This document shows, in pieces, positions 41,191 to 50,000 of a stretch of DNA of 51,030 bases (the first letter of the stretch is position 1; every line of letters begins with the position of its first letter). The stretch is from NCBI RefSeq assembly GCF_000739655.1, contig NZ_BATR01000044.1:1-51030 (forward strand). Reading direction: 5' to 3'. This DNA is from Verrucomicrobium sp. BvORR106 (GTDB lineage: Bacteria; Verrucomicrobiota; Verrucomicrobiia; Verrucomicrobiales; Verrucomicrobiaceae). The notes under the pieces are model-generated. The model was not told the origin of the DNA and searched no databases. It saw only the letters and a program-made list of their open reading frames with translations. A program made the position numbers and the translations under genes.

Positions 41191-42567
41191 ATGCGCTACC
41201 GTCCCATGCCCCCGACAGTTTTTGCCGCATCCCGCAAGCGTCTCTACAAATCCCTGCCGCCGGGTTCATTGGTCATCCTGCATGCCAATGACGTGTATCC
41301 CACCAACGCGGACGGCACCCTGGGCTTCGTCCAGAGCAGTGATCTCTACTACCTCAGCGGGGTGGACCAGGAAGAGACCATCCTCATGCTCTTCCCGGAT
41401 GCGCCGGATCCCTCCATGCGGGAGATGATCTTTCTTCGCGAGACCAGCGAGATGATCGCGGTATGGGAAGGGGAACGGCTGACCAAGGACCAGGCGTCTG
41501 CCGCCAGCGGGGTGGCCGCGGGCTCCATCCACTGGCTTGACCAGTTTGACCGCTTCTTCCGCATGGCCATGTGCCAGGCCAAGCAGGTTTTCCTGAATAC
41601 GAATGAATCCTTGCGTGCCACCGTGGAGGTGGAGACCCGGGAGCGTCGTTTCATCACGCGCTGTCAGCAGGAGTTTCCTCTGCACCGCTATGAGCGTCTG
41701 GCCCCGCTCATGCACGAGCTGCGGATCATCAAGGCCCCGGCCGAGGTCACCGCACTGAAGGAGGCCATCGCCGTCACCGAGTCTGCCTTCCGTCGCATCC
41801 TGGGTTTTGTGAAGCCCGGGGTCATGGAGTACGAGGTGGAGGCGGAGATGATCCACGAGTTCATCCGCCACGGCGCCCAGGGGCACGCCTTCAGCCCCAT
41901 CGTTGGCAGCGGGAAGAACGCCTGTGTCCTGCACTACATCATCAACAACGCCCGCTGCCATGACGGGGATCTCCTGCTGCTGGACTTCGGCGCGAAGTTA
42001 GGAAACTACCACGCCGATCTCACCCGGACCATTCCGGTGAACGGCCGGTACACTCCCCGCCAGCGGGACGTGTACAACGCCGTGCTCCGCACCCACAAGC
42101 ACGCGCGCAAGCTCCTGAAACCGGGCGTGCAGATCAAGGCCTATCAGGAGGAGGTCGGCGCGTTTGTGGAGGAGGAGCTCATCAAGCTCAAACTGCTGAC
42201 CCGTTCGGACGTGAAGACCGCCCGGGACCGCGATCCCAGCCGCCCGGCGTACAAGAAGTACTTCATGCACGGCACCAGCCATCATCTGGGGCTGGATGTG
42301 CACGACGTGGGCAACATGTGGCAGAAGCTCTCCCCGGGCATGGTGCTGACCGTGGAGCCCGGGATCTACATCCGCGAGGAAGGCATCGGCGTGCGCATCG
42401 AGAACGATGTCGTCATCACCGCCAGAGGGAACACGGACCTCATGCCAACGATGCCGATTGAGGTGGAGGAGATCGAGGAACTGATGGCGGGCGGGAGTGG
42501 GAGCGCAGGTGGAAATGGAAGCGGAAGCAGGAAAGTGAAGAAGAAGGCGGGGGCGAAAGGGGAGTGA
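41191..42567 (+). CDS. pepP: Xaa-Pro aminopeptidase (M24B)
   Basis: 458 aa from the ATG at 41191. The N-terminal about 170 residues are the creatinase-like domain. The pita-bread catalytic domain follows, with the five dinuclear-metal ligands in order: two Asp in LLDFGAKLGNYHADLTRT, His in HGTSHHLGLDVHD, Glu in LTVEPGIYI and Glu in GVRIENDVV. It removes N-terminal residues that precede proline in the cytoplasm. The C-terminus carries an extra Gly/Ser and Lys-rich tail (GGSGSAGGNGSGSRKVKKKA). Confidence 0.93.
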   Translation: MRYRPMPPTVFAASRKRLYKSLPPGSLVILHANDVYPTNADGTLGFVQSSDLYYLSGVDQEETILMLFPDAPDPSMREMIFLRETSEMIAVWEGERLTKDQASAASGVAAGSIHWLDQFDRFFRMAMCQAKQVFLNTNESLRATVEVETRERRFITRCQQEFPLHRYERLAPLMHELRIIKAPAEVTALKEAIAVTESAFRRILGFVKPGVMEYEVEAEMIHEFIRHGAQGHAFSPIVGSGKNACVLHYIINNARCHDGDLLLLDFGAKLGNYHADLTRTIPVNGRYTPRQRDVYNAVLRTHKHARKLLKPGVQIKAYQEEVGAFVEEELIKLKLLTRSDVKTARDRDPSRPAYKKYFMHGTSHHLGLDVHDVGNMWQKLSPGMVLTVEPGIYIREEGIGVRIENDVVITARGNTDLMPTMPIEVEEIEELMAGGSGSAGGNGSGSRKVKKKAGAKGE

Positions 42568-42589
42568 GATGATGAGTTTCAGGATTAAC

Positions 42590-42625
42590 CACAGAGGCGC
42601 AGAGGGCGCAGAGGGCACAGAGGGT
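42590..42625. repeat. four-unit tandem repeat CRCAGAGGG
   Basis: About four 9-base units of the type (C)RCAGAGGG in a row, preceded by TTAAC. From memory this CACAGAGG-type string is dispersed through intergenic regions of several phyla. Function is unknown. Confidence 0.6.
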
Positions 42626-42730
42626 TGAGTGATGGGCTGAAGGGGAGGCGGCGACTCCTCAGCTTGCCTCAAGCCACAGTAGCTCCAGCGCGTTTCCTTC
42701 TGCTGAGGAAGGCCCAACACCGATCGTAGC

Positions 42731-42902
42731 TGACGACGTGAGGAGACATCAGCTGAAGCTTCTGTGACTTAGATCTCGCTACACAGACGTCCGCCCACCA
42801 AACGCCCCGCTTTCGCCTGCCCTGAAGTGTTCGTTGGATCCTTGGTCTAGGTTCCAGCCGCATCATTGCAGACCGGGAAATTAGTGTCTCCTCACGTCGT
42901 CA
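42731..42902. mobile_element. 172-bp segment with 18-bp perfect terminal inverted repeats
   Basis: TGACGACGTGAGGAGACA at 42731-42748 is the exact reverse complement of 42885-42902. A second, overlapping inverted pair AGCTGA/TCAGCT (42728-42733, 42749-42754) flanks the left arm. The interior is non-coding. This fits a small non-autonomous element or a structured repeat. No target duplication could be defined. Confidence 0.45.
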
Positions 42903-43036
42903 ACTACACCGGCTTTGGGAGGTCGGCGGCAGAGGGGATGCGCTGAAACCTGTTGGGAGCTGAGGCAGGCTGAAGAATCCTGCCGCCGGCTCTTCCACTT
43001 TCCTTGAACCGGCCAGTGCCGCGCCCATCTGCGTTT

Positions 43037-44713
43037 CTACTCCAGCACCGCACCCGTGTCCGCGCTGTTCACTAGCTTGGCATACCTGGCCAAATAGCCT
43101 CTCGCAGCCACTTTCGGTTGAGGCGGCTGCCAGTTGGCGCGGCGTTCGGCGAGCGTGGCCTCATCCACCAGGAGGTTCATGCTGCGGGCGGGGATGTCGA
43201 TCTCAATGAGATCTCCCGGTTCCACCAGGGCGATGGGGCCGCCAGCGGCGGCTTCTGGGGAAACGTGACCAATGGAACCGCCGCGGGTGGCACCAGAGAA
43301 ACGGCCATCCGTGATGAGAGCTACGGAGTCGCCCAGGCCGCGACCGGCAATGGCGGCGGTGGGGGCGAGCATCTCCTGCATGCCCGGACCGCCGCGAGGT
43401 CCTTCGTAGCGGATCACCACCACATCGCCAGATTTCACCTTGCCGGTGAGGATGCCTTGGTTGGCCTCGTCTTGGGATTCAAAGATCACAGCCGGGCCGG
43501 TGAACTTCATCATGGCAGGGGACACGCCGGCTGCTTTCACCACGCTGCCGTTAGGGGCCAGGTTGCCAAAGAGCACCGCCAGTCCGCCCCGTTCCGAGTA
43601 GGCGTTTTCAATGGGACGAATCACCTCGGCATCTTTCACTTCGGCATCGGCGATGGTCTGCCCCAGGGTGCGACCGGTCACGGTCAGGGCATTGAGATGC
43701 AGCACCCCAGGCTTGCGGCTCAGGGCTTTGAGGATCGCGGAAATACCGCCGGCACGGTCGATGTCCTCCATGTGATGGATGCCGGAAGGGGCCACCTTGC
43801 AGAGGTGGGGCACGCGATCGCTGAAGGTGTTGAAGTCCGCCATGGTGATCGGCACCCCGGCTTCACGGGCGATGGCCAGCGTATGCAGCACGGTGTTGGA
43901 AGATCCGCCCATGGCCATGTCCAGCGCCAGGGCGTTTTCAAATGCCTGACGGGTGAGAATATGGGAGGGGCGCAGGTTGTGTTTTACCAGCTCCACGATG
44001 GTGCGGCCTGCCTCGGCAAAGAGGCGGTCGCGTCCGGGGTCGGTGGCCAGGATGGAGCCGTTGCCGGGCAGGGCCAGACCGAGCGCCTCGGAGAGGCAGT
44101 TCATGGAGTTCGCGGTAAACATGCCAGAGCAGGAGCCGCAGGTGGGGCAGGCATGCTGCTCGATCTCAGTTAGTTCCTCTTCCGTGATGCGATCGGCGGA
44201 GAGGGCGCCCACCGCTTCAAACACGGAGGTCAGGTTCAGGGCCTTGCCAGTGGAGGGCTGGATCCCCGCCTTCATGGGGCCGCCGGAAACGAACACGGTG
44301 GGAATGTCCACGCGCGCCGCCGCCATGAGCATGCCTGGCACAATCTTGTCGCAGTTGGGAATGCACACCACGCCGTCGAAGCAGTGAGCGCGGAGCATCG
44401 TCTCCACGCTGTCAGCGATGATCTCGCGGGAGGCGAGGGAGTACTTCATGCCGCCGTGACCCATGGCGATGCCGTCATCCACCCCGATGGTGTTGAACTC
44501 AAAAGGCACGCCGCCAGCAGCGCGCACCGCTTCCCGCACTTTGCGCCCCACCACGTCCAGATGGGCGTGACCGGGGATGATCTGCACAAAGGAATTGGCG
44601 ATGGCGATGAAGGGCTTGTCCCAGTCGGCTTCGCTCTGAATGGCCCCCGTGGCACGGAGGAGGCTGCGGTGCGGGGCGCGGTGGGCGCCTTTTTTGATGG
44701 TGTGGGAATTCAT
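43037..44713 (-). CDS. ilvD: dihydroxy-acid dehydratase
   Basis: 558 aa, typical of the shorter IlvD class. It dehydrates 2,3-dihydroxy-isovalerate and 2,3-dihydroxy-3-methylvalerate in valine, isoleucine and leucine synthesis. Cluster-binding cysteines are visible in [15 protein letters not shown] and [19 protein letters not shown]; other family blocks are [54 protein letters not shown] and [10 protein letters not shown] short hydrophilic N-terminus ([20 protein letters not shown]) supports the start. No other branched-chain gene is adjacent. A LysR-type regulator is divergent, 126 bases away. Confidence 0.96.
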   Translation of the reverse strand: MNSHTIKKGAHRAPHRSLLRATGAIQSEADWDKPFIAIANSFVQIIPGHAHLDVVGRKVREAVRAAGGVPFEFNTIGVDDGIAMGHGGMKYSLASREIIADSVETMLRAHCFDGVVCIPNCDKIVPGMLMAAARVDIPTVFVSGGPMKAGIQPSTGKALNLTSVFEAVGALSADRITEEELTEIEQHACPTCGSCSGMFTANSMNCLSEALGLALPGNGSILATDPGRDRLFAEAGRTIVELVKHNLRPSHILTRQAFENALALDMAMGGSSNTVLHTLAIAREAGVPITMADFNTFSDRVPHLCKVAPSGIHHMEDIDRAGGISAILKALSRKPGVLHLNALTVTGRTLGQTIADAEVKDAEVIRPIENAYSERGGLAVLFGNLAPNGSVVKAAGVSPAMMKFTGPAVIFESQDEANQGILTGKVKSGDVVVIRYEGPRGGPGMQEMLAPTAAIAGRGLGDSVALITDGRFSGATRGGSIGHVSPEAAAGGPIALVEPGDLIEIDIPARSMNLLVDEATLAERRANWQPPQPKVAARGYLARYAKLVNSADTGAVLE

Positions 44714-44839
44714 GGAAGGCAGCAGGGGTCAGGAGTGATGAGGGAGGGGGTGAAGAGCAGAGGTGTGGATGAGTAGAAACTGGCCTGGCGTTGCCATATT
44801 GGAATGACGGCTTTGGTCGTGGTATGATACCGTTTTGAT
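44714..44839. promoter_or_regulatory. divergent promoter region of ilvD and the LysR gene
   Basis: 126 bases between divergent genes, the usual place for LysR binding. It contains the interrupted palindrome GGTATGATACC (44821-44831), nine bases before the LysR start, and CCATAT (44804-44809) with ATATGG (44838-44843) as a wider inverted pair. Binding is inferred from position and symmetry only. Confidence 0.5.
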
Positions 44840-45751
44840 ATGGACTACTCGTTGCGCGAACTGGAGTGCTTCGTGGCGGTGGCGGAGGAGCTCTCCTTCA
44901 CGCGCGCGGCACGTCGGCTGCATCTGGCCCAGCCACCGCTCTCCCGGCACATCCGGGTGCTGGAAGAGAAGATCGGCGCCCCGCTGTTTGAGAGGTCGCA
45001 GAAAGGGGTGGCGCTGACAGCAGCTGGGGCAGTGTTTCAGGATGAGACGAAGGGGATCTTGCCGCAGTTGCTCCGGGCGGGAGAGGCGGTGCGTCGGCAG
45101 GTGCAGGGGGAGACAGCCCGGCTGCGTCTGGGATTTGTCAGTGCGGTCTTGAGTGAAAAGCTGGTGGAGACGTTTCGGCGCTTTCGCCAGCTGCATCCTC
45201 AGGTGCAGGTCATGCTCCATGACATGCCGCCGGCAGAGCAGTGGCTGGGGATCATGCAGGGCACGCTGGATGGGGGCTTCGTCGGACTCATGCCCGATGA
45301 GAAAGACCGCCCGGCAGGCATGCAGCATGTCCCCTGGCGGGAGGAGCCTCTGGTGGCATTTGTCCCATCCGGCCATCGATTGGGGCCAAGTGGGTCCAAC
45401 TCCTCCCGCAAACCGATCTCCATCAAGGAATTTGCCCGGGAGCCGTTTGTCGCGGTTTCCAGTGAGGCAGCCCCGGTCTTTGCCAGCCTGTTGCGGGAAC
45501 TGTGCTCCGCCGCAGGGTTCCGCCCCCGGATTGTGCTGGAATCCCCCCGGGCCCAGGCGGTGGCGGTGATGGTGGCCGCGGGCTCAGGCGTGGCCTTTCT
45601 CCCGGAAAGCCTGGCCCATGTGCTGGGTGGGAGTGTGGAGGTGGTGCGGCTCAGGGAGGCACCCGTGATCACGCACGTGTTTGCCCACCCGGCCGGTGGT
45701 TCGACTACTCCCGCGATGAAGGCCTTCTTGGAACTGCTTTCGTCAGACTGA
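44840..45751 (+). CDS. LysR-family transcriptional regulator
   Basis: 303 aa. The N-terminal winged helix-turn-helix is clear: LRELECFVAVAEELSFTRAA, then RRLHLAQPPLSRHIRVLEEK and GAPLFERSQKGVALTAAG. The remainder is the two-lobed effector-binding domain (RLRLGFVSAVLSEKLVETF). The N-terminal pattern resembles the CatR/BenM/AlsR group. It is divergent from ilvD and may regulate it and itself. Its 3' end overlaps the convergent phosphatase gene by nine bases. Confidence 0.93.
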   Translation: MDYSLRELECFVAVAEELSFTRAARRLHLAQPPLSRHIRVLEEKIGAPLFERSQKGVALTAAGAVFQDETKGILPQLLRAGEAVRRQVQGETARLRLGFVSAVLSEKLVETFRRFRQLHPQVQVMLHDMPPAEQWLGIMQGTLDGGFVGLMPDEKDRPAGMQHVPWREEPLVAFVPSGHRLGPSGSNSSRKPISIKEFAREPFVAVSSEAAPVFASLLRELCSAAGFRPRIVLESPRAQAVAVMVAAGSGVAFLPESLAHVLGGSVEVVRLREAPVITHVFAHPAGGSTTPAMKAFLELLSSD

Positions 45752-46429
45752 GCCGATCCGGCTCACCGGGATGAGTTTTCCGGTGCGGAACTCGCCCAGC
45801 TGATTGGCCTGCCAGTAGGTGCCGTCTTCGGAATCCACGTCCAGGCAGGTGAGCCAGCCAGTGCCGTAGGCGTAGGTGTCTATCCCCACGGCGTAGCCGA
45901 AGTTGAGCGGCACCCCTTCGTGCTGCGGGGTGTGGCCGCAGATCATGCGCCGGCCAGAAATGTGCGGATGGCAGATGATGAGACGCTCCCAGTAGATCAC
46001 GTTCTCAGACTGTTGGTCGAGGGGCAGGTGAGCCCGGAGATTGGCGTGGACGAAGATCTCCTTGGCCGTTTCATGCCACGGGCGGGTGCTTTCGAGAAAG
46101 GCCCAGTGGTGTTCCGGCACGTCTTCCAGCAGCGTGGTGCCATAGGAGGCGAGGGTCTCGGCCCCGCCACAGTCCTTCCAAGCATCCAGTGTCTTCCAGT
46201 CAGTGCGGGACTTGAGCATCATCACCTCATGGTTCCCGCGTAGTGGCACCAAGGTGGCCCGTTGGGAGAGCCCTAGGAGGTGGTCGATGACCCCACAGGA
46301 GTCGGGTCCGCGGTCCACGTAGTCGCCCAGCGTGACGATGACATCGTCGGAACCAAACTTTAGCTCCTCGTCCAGCACTTGAAGGGCAGTCTGGCAGCCG
46401 TGAATGTCTCCGATGGCAAAGGTACGCAT
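45743..46429 (-). CDS. PPP-type metallophosphoesterase (Ser/Thr phosphatase family)
   Basis: 228 aa. The metal-binding signature of the PPP family is complete: GDIHG at residues 7-11, GDYVDRG, and GNHE, with later His residues in the GHTPQ motif (ICGHTPQHEG). Bacterial members such as PrpA/PrpE-like enzymes dephosphorylate proteins or act as diadenosine tetraphosphatases; the two cannot be told apart here. It could counteract the kinase at 27359, but nothing in the sequence links them. Confidence 0.9.
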   Translation of the reverse strand: MRTFAIGDIHGCQTALQVLDEELKFGSDDVIVTLGDYVDRGPDSCGVIDHLLGLSQRATLVPLRGNHEVMMLKSRTDWKTLDAWKDCGGAETLASYGTTLLEDVPEHHWAFLESTRPWHETAKEIFVHANLRAHLPLDQQSENVIYWERLIICHPHISGRRMICGHTPQHEGVPLNFGYAVGIDTYAYGTGWLTCLDVDSEDGTYWQANQLGEFRTGKLIPVSRIGSV

Positions 46430-46492
46430 GAGGTTCAGAGCCCATGATTCCTTGGGGCTCCCGGTGCGTCAAACGACTTGCTGCTCACCTCA

Positions 46493-47071
46493 TCAACCTT
46501 TGTTGAGGAGGGAGCGGATCTGGCCTTCTGAGTAGTCAGGGCCACGGTCCTCCACGATGGGGCGCTTGCTGTTTTCCAGGCCCTTGGTGCCCATGCGGTT
46601 GTCGTGCGTGCGGAAGACATCATCATCCAGGGAGGAGGTCTTTCCTGCATCCCGGGTTTCTTGCCGGCTGAAGCGGCTTTCGTTGGTCTTGTAGGTGCTG
46701 TTGCCCAGCTTGCTCTTGTCGTCCGCTCCGGAGAAGACCTTGTTGCGGTCGTATGCGGTTTTGTGGGACTGGCCAAAGCTCTTGGCGTTGAACTTGTCGT
46801 CCGCCCCAGAGAAGGAAGAGCCGGTGTGGAAGTCGCTCTGCCGGTGGAAGTTTGAAGTTTTGAAGCCCTTGTTGCTGCCTGCCGTACCCAGACTCTTTTC
46901 AAAGTTGCTGCGCTTGCCCATGTCCCATTTCCCCATGCGCTCCGACATGGTCTGGCCCATTTTCTCCTTCTTGCTCACGGCTTGGGATCCTTGGCTTTTG
47001 CTGGCACAGGCACAGGGTAGGAGGCAGAGCAGCAGCGAGCTGAAAAGGGGGGCAAGGGAAAGGTGCTTCAT
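46493..47071 (-). CDS. secreted low-complexity protein with FSGADDK repeats
   Basis: 192 aa. The N-terminal signal sequence MKHLSLAPLFSSLLLCLLPC ends in a Cys-rich stretch (PCACAS); a lipoprotein is possible but the lipobox is not canonical. The rest is very polar with Lys, Ser, Asn and Phe spaced at regular intervals. FSGADDK occurs twice (residues 87-93 and 113-119), and related F-x-x-S/G patterns suggest degenerate repeats of about 26 residues. No family is recognised. Its ATG overlaps the stop of the upstream TPR gene (ATGA, 47068-47071), so the two are translationally coupled. Confidence 0.65.
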   Translation of the reverse strand: MKHLSLAPLFSSLLLCLLPCACASKSQGSQAVSKKEKMGQTMSERMGKWDMGKRSNFEKSLGTAGSNKGFKTSNFHRQSDFHTGSSFSGADDKFNAKSFGQSHKTAYDRNKVFSGADDKSKLGNSTYKTNESRFSRQETRDAGKTSSLDDDVFRTHDNRMGTKGLENSKRPIVEDRGPDYSEGQIRSLLNKG

Positions 47072-50000
47072 GAAGGAGGAAGGGGGGTCTGGCTCTGCCG
47101 CAGGAAGAGCACTTCACTGATGATCCCGTCGGGGAGGTGGAATTTTGCCAGCTCTTGGGGAAGTCGGTCAAGCTTGTTCCAGCCCTGATACAGGTCCAGC
47201 AGGAGAGCGGGGAGACCCTCCGTCATGCCCTGATGTTCAATCAAGAGTACCGATTCCGCCTCCTCGTACCGATGCTGCCGGATGAGGAACTGGGCGTAGC
47301 TCTGCACCACCTTGGGCAGGGATTCCCCTTTGGAGCGGAGGCGTTCGACCGCCAGCGCGTAAAACTCTTCTGCCAGCCCGGTCTGTCCCGTCTTGGCAAA
47401 GGCTTCCGCAAAGGCTTGGGTGTCGCTCCCTCCCGGGAAGGCCATGCGTACCACTCGGGCAAAGAGTTCCTTCATGCTGTGCTCGTCCTGAAGGGCGGCG
47501 AACACCTCAACCATGACGGGTGAATCGGCCAAGGCGCGTCCCTCACCGGTGAGCGCCACCTGCCGGGCCCACAGAGGCCGGTTCTGCGCCAGAAGCGTCT
47601 GAACCGCCAGCCGCTGGATCAGGGCTGTCTTGGAGGAAGCTTCCTGCCAGGGGCGCACCAGTCTGGGCAGCACCTCTGCCTCAGAGAGTCGGGAGGCGAG
47701 GCTGCAGAAGGCCACGGCGGGTGTGGTCCCGTGGGCGGGGCAGGTCTTGAGCACCTCCACCCAGGCGCCCCCCCGTGAGCCGGCGCCTTCCTTGGTGAGG
47801 AAGGTGGAAAACTCGCTCATGGATTCGGGCTCCAGATTCTCCAGCAACAGGAGGCTGTGAATGCGGGCCACATCGCGGGCAGGGGTCCAGGTGGGGTCCT
47901 CGGCGGCCAGTTTGAGCTGGGTCAGCCGCAGGCGGAAGCGGTCGAGCGTGTCTTTGGAAGCCCGCTCGGCCCGGAGCAGGAGGCTCTGGGCCTCACTCCG
48001 GCGGTCATGGTCCACGAGGACCTTGCTGATGGCCACCACACTGGGTGTGTGGGGCACGGTGCCGTTCTTGCCCCCGGCGGTGCCGGTGACCACGTTCATC
48101 ATGAGGCGGACCTCGTCCCAAAGCCCGGTGGATGCGGCCAGCTTCACCCGTAGCAGGAGGGATTCCCGGATGGGGTCGTTCCAGAGGTTGGTGTAGTCCA
48201 CCTTGCGAAGCAGCTCCAGCGCCCGCGTCTTGTTGCCCTGCTCAGCCAGAATAGTGGCGGCATGGAGGGCGGCATCCATGTCCTGAGGCCACAGACTGTA
48301 AAGCTGTTCCCAGGCGGCGAGAGCGCCCGGCTTGTCATTCAGCCGTTCCAGCAACTGGGCGAGCTCCCGCAGGTAGGGCACCTCATCCGGCACTCGGCCC
48401 AGCATGGGCTTGACGCTGGCGGTGCCGCGGAAGGAGAGCAGCCGCAAACGGGTCACATCATGCAGGCGAGCCAGGAACCGGGCGTGCTTCTCTTCCAGCA
48501 GCCCTTCGGCAAGGTTCTGCGGCTTGAACTGGGGCTCGGCGACAAACAGCTTCTCGATGAAGGGGATGGCGGCCTCACATTCCCAGGAGTTCTCCGCCAC
48601 CCGCAGGTACTGCTCGCAGTACTCCACATTCGACGGGGCGCGCTCGGGCAGGCGGCGATACACCTCCATGCATTCTCTCGCGTAGCCCTGAGATTCAAGG
48701 AACGGGCCCAGCTCCAGCAGGGTGTCCACCTGGTCATCCGCCTCAAGGAACTCCTTGAGCATGCGCACCCGCTCCGGGTAGCTGACCGGTCTCATGCGGC
48801 GTGCCAGCGTGAGATTGCGCCAGACGCCGAATTCATAGTTGGACTTCGGTCCGAGCGGTACTCCGCCCAAGCGTTGATCCAGCGTGCGCTCCACCTGCAC
48901 GAGCGGGCCCGCCAGGCCCTCCTGGCGGATGAGATCGCCCCATTCCCGCAGGTCATCCCAGTAGTGCCGGAGATGGGTGGTTTCATCAATCCTTGGGCCG
49001 GGAGCTTGGGCGCCGGGGGGCAGCCGGCCACCCAGCATGGGCTCCACAAAGGCTTGGGCCGCCAGGAATCCATTGCTGAAGTAGGCTGCCATCTCCGCGG
49101 CGGCCGCCTGCTCTGCGCCCACGGTGCCGAGCACGATGGTCTCCCGCAAGGTCCCCTGTCCTGAAGGCGGCAGCGCCCGCAGGCGCGCCCAGCTCTGGCG
49201 GACCAGTTGTTCCCGTTCTGTCGGCGTCTCGCAGAGGCGCAACAGCCTGACAAAGCTGTAGAGGAAGGGGTCAAATGCCTGAGGGGGGCCGGCCTTGACC
49301 GGCATGCTCCAGGCCATCTGCAGGTACTGCTTTTGCGCAGCGGTTCTGCCCATCACTTCCGCCAGATTGGCGATGAACAGGACATCCACCGGCTGCGGGG
49401 TGGGATCCCGTTCCAGCGCCAGCAGGCGCAATTCGATCGACAGAGGGTAACGCTGCCGGCTCTCCAGTTTCCGGGCGATGTCGATGAGTTCGATATTGCT
49501 CAGCAGTCCCGATTTCCCGAGCGCGATGAGGTCGCCGGGGGTGAACTCAAACATCTCATCTTCTGCCAGCAGATGGGTGGCTGCCTGGAGCAGGCCCTTG
49601 CGCTGCTGCATCGCTGCTTCGCCCACACCCTTCTGGCGGGCCCACGCCAGCATGTCGGCCATGCCGTGGGAGCGCAGTCCCATCCAGACCTTGAGAAAGC
49701 GCAGCTCCAGCGAGTCTGCCTTGCTGGACTTCTGCGCGAGCACGGCGCGGAAACCGGGGCCGTCGCCCATGTAGAACAGAGCCCAGGCCTTCTCCATCTC
49801 CGAGAGCACGGCACCCGGGGCCAGTTGAGCCCAGCCCGACTTGCCGGCATTCATGCGAGCCAGTTCTTCCACGGCCCGCAACCGGATCGCGCTCACGTCA
49901 TCCGGCACCTCGGAAAACTCGCTGCGGGGCATGGTCAGGAACTGACGGAGGCGGTCGCGTTCCTGCTGCTCCAGACCCGGGACATTGTCCAGAGCGCTGA

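Larger units (their letters stand above)
42568..43036. other. 469-bp intergenic region with repeats
   Basis: Between the convergent aminopeptidase and ilvD genes. It holds a short tandem repeat (42590-42625), an 8-base inverted repeat TCCTCAGC/GCTGAGGA (42656-42663, 42702-42709) and a 172-bp segment bounded by 18-base inverted repeats (42731-42902). No gene is supported. Confidence 0.6.

Noticed and set aside
39882-41192. 436-codon open frame antisense to the patatin-like gene
   Set aside because: Covers the well-supported lipase on the other strand and shows no domain, signal or conserved motif.
43118-44173. 351-codon open frame antisense to ilvD
   Set aside because: A shadow of ilvD with biased His/Gly composition and no recognisable features.
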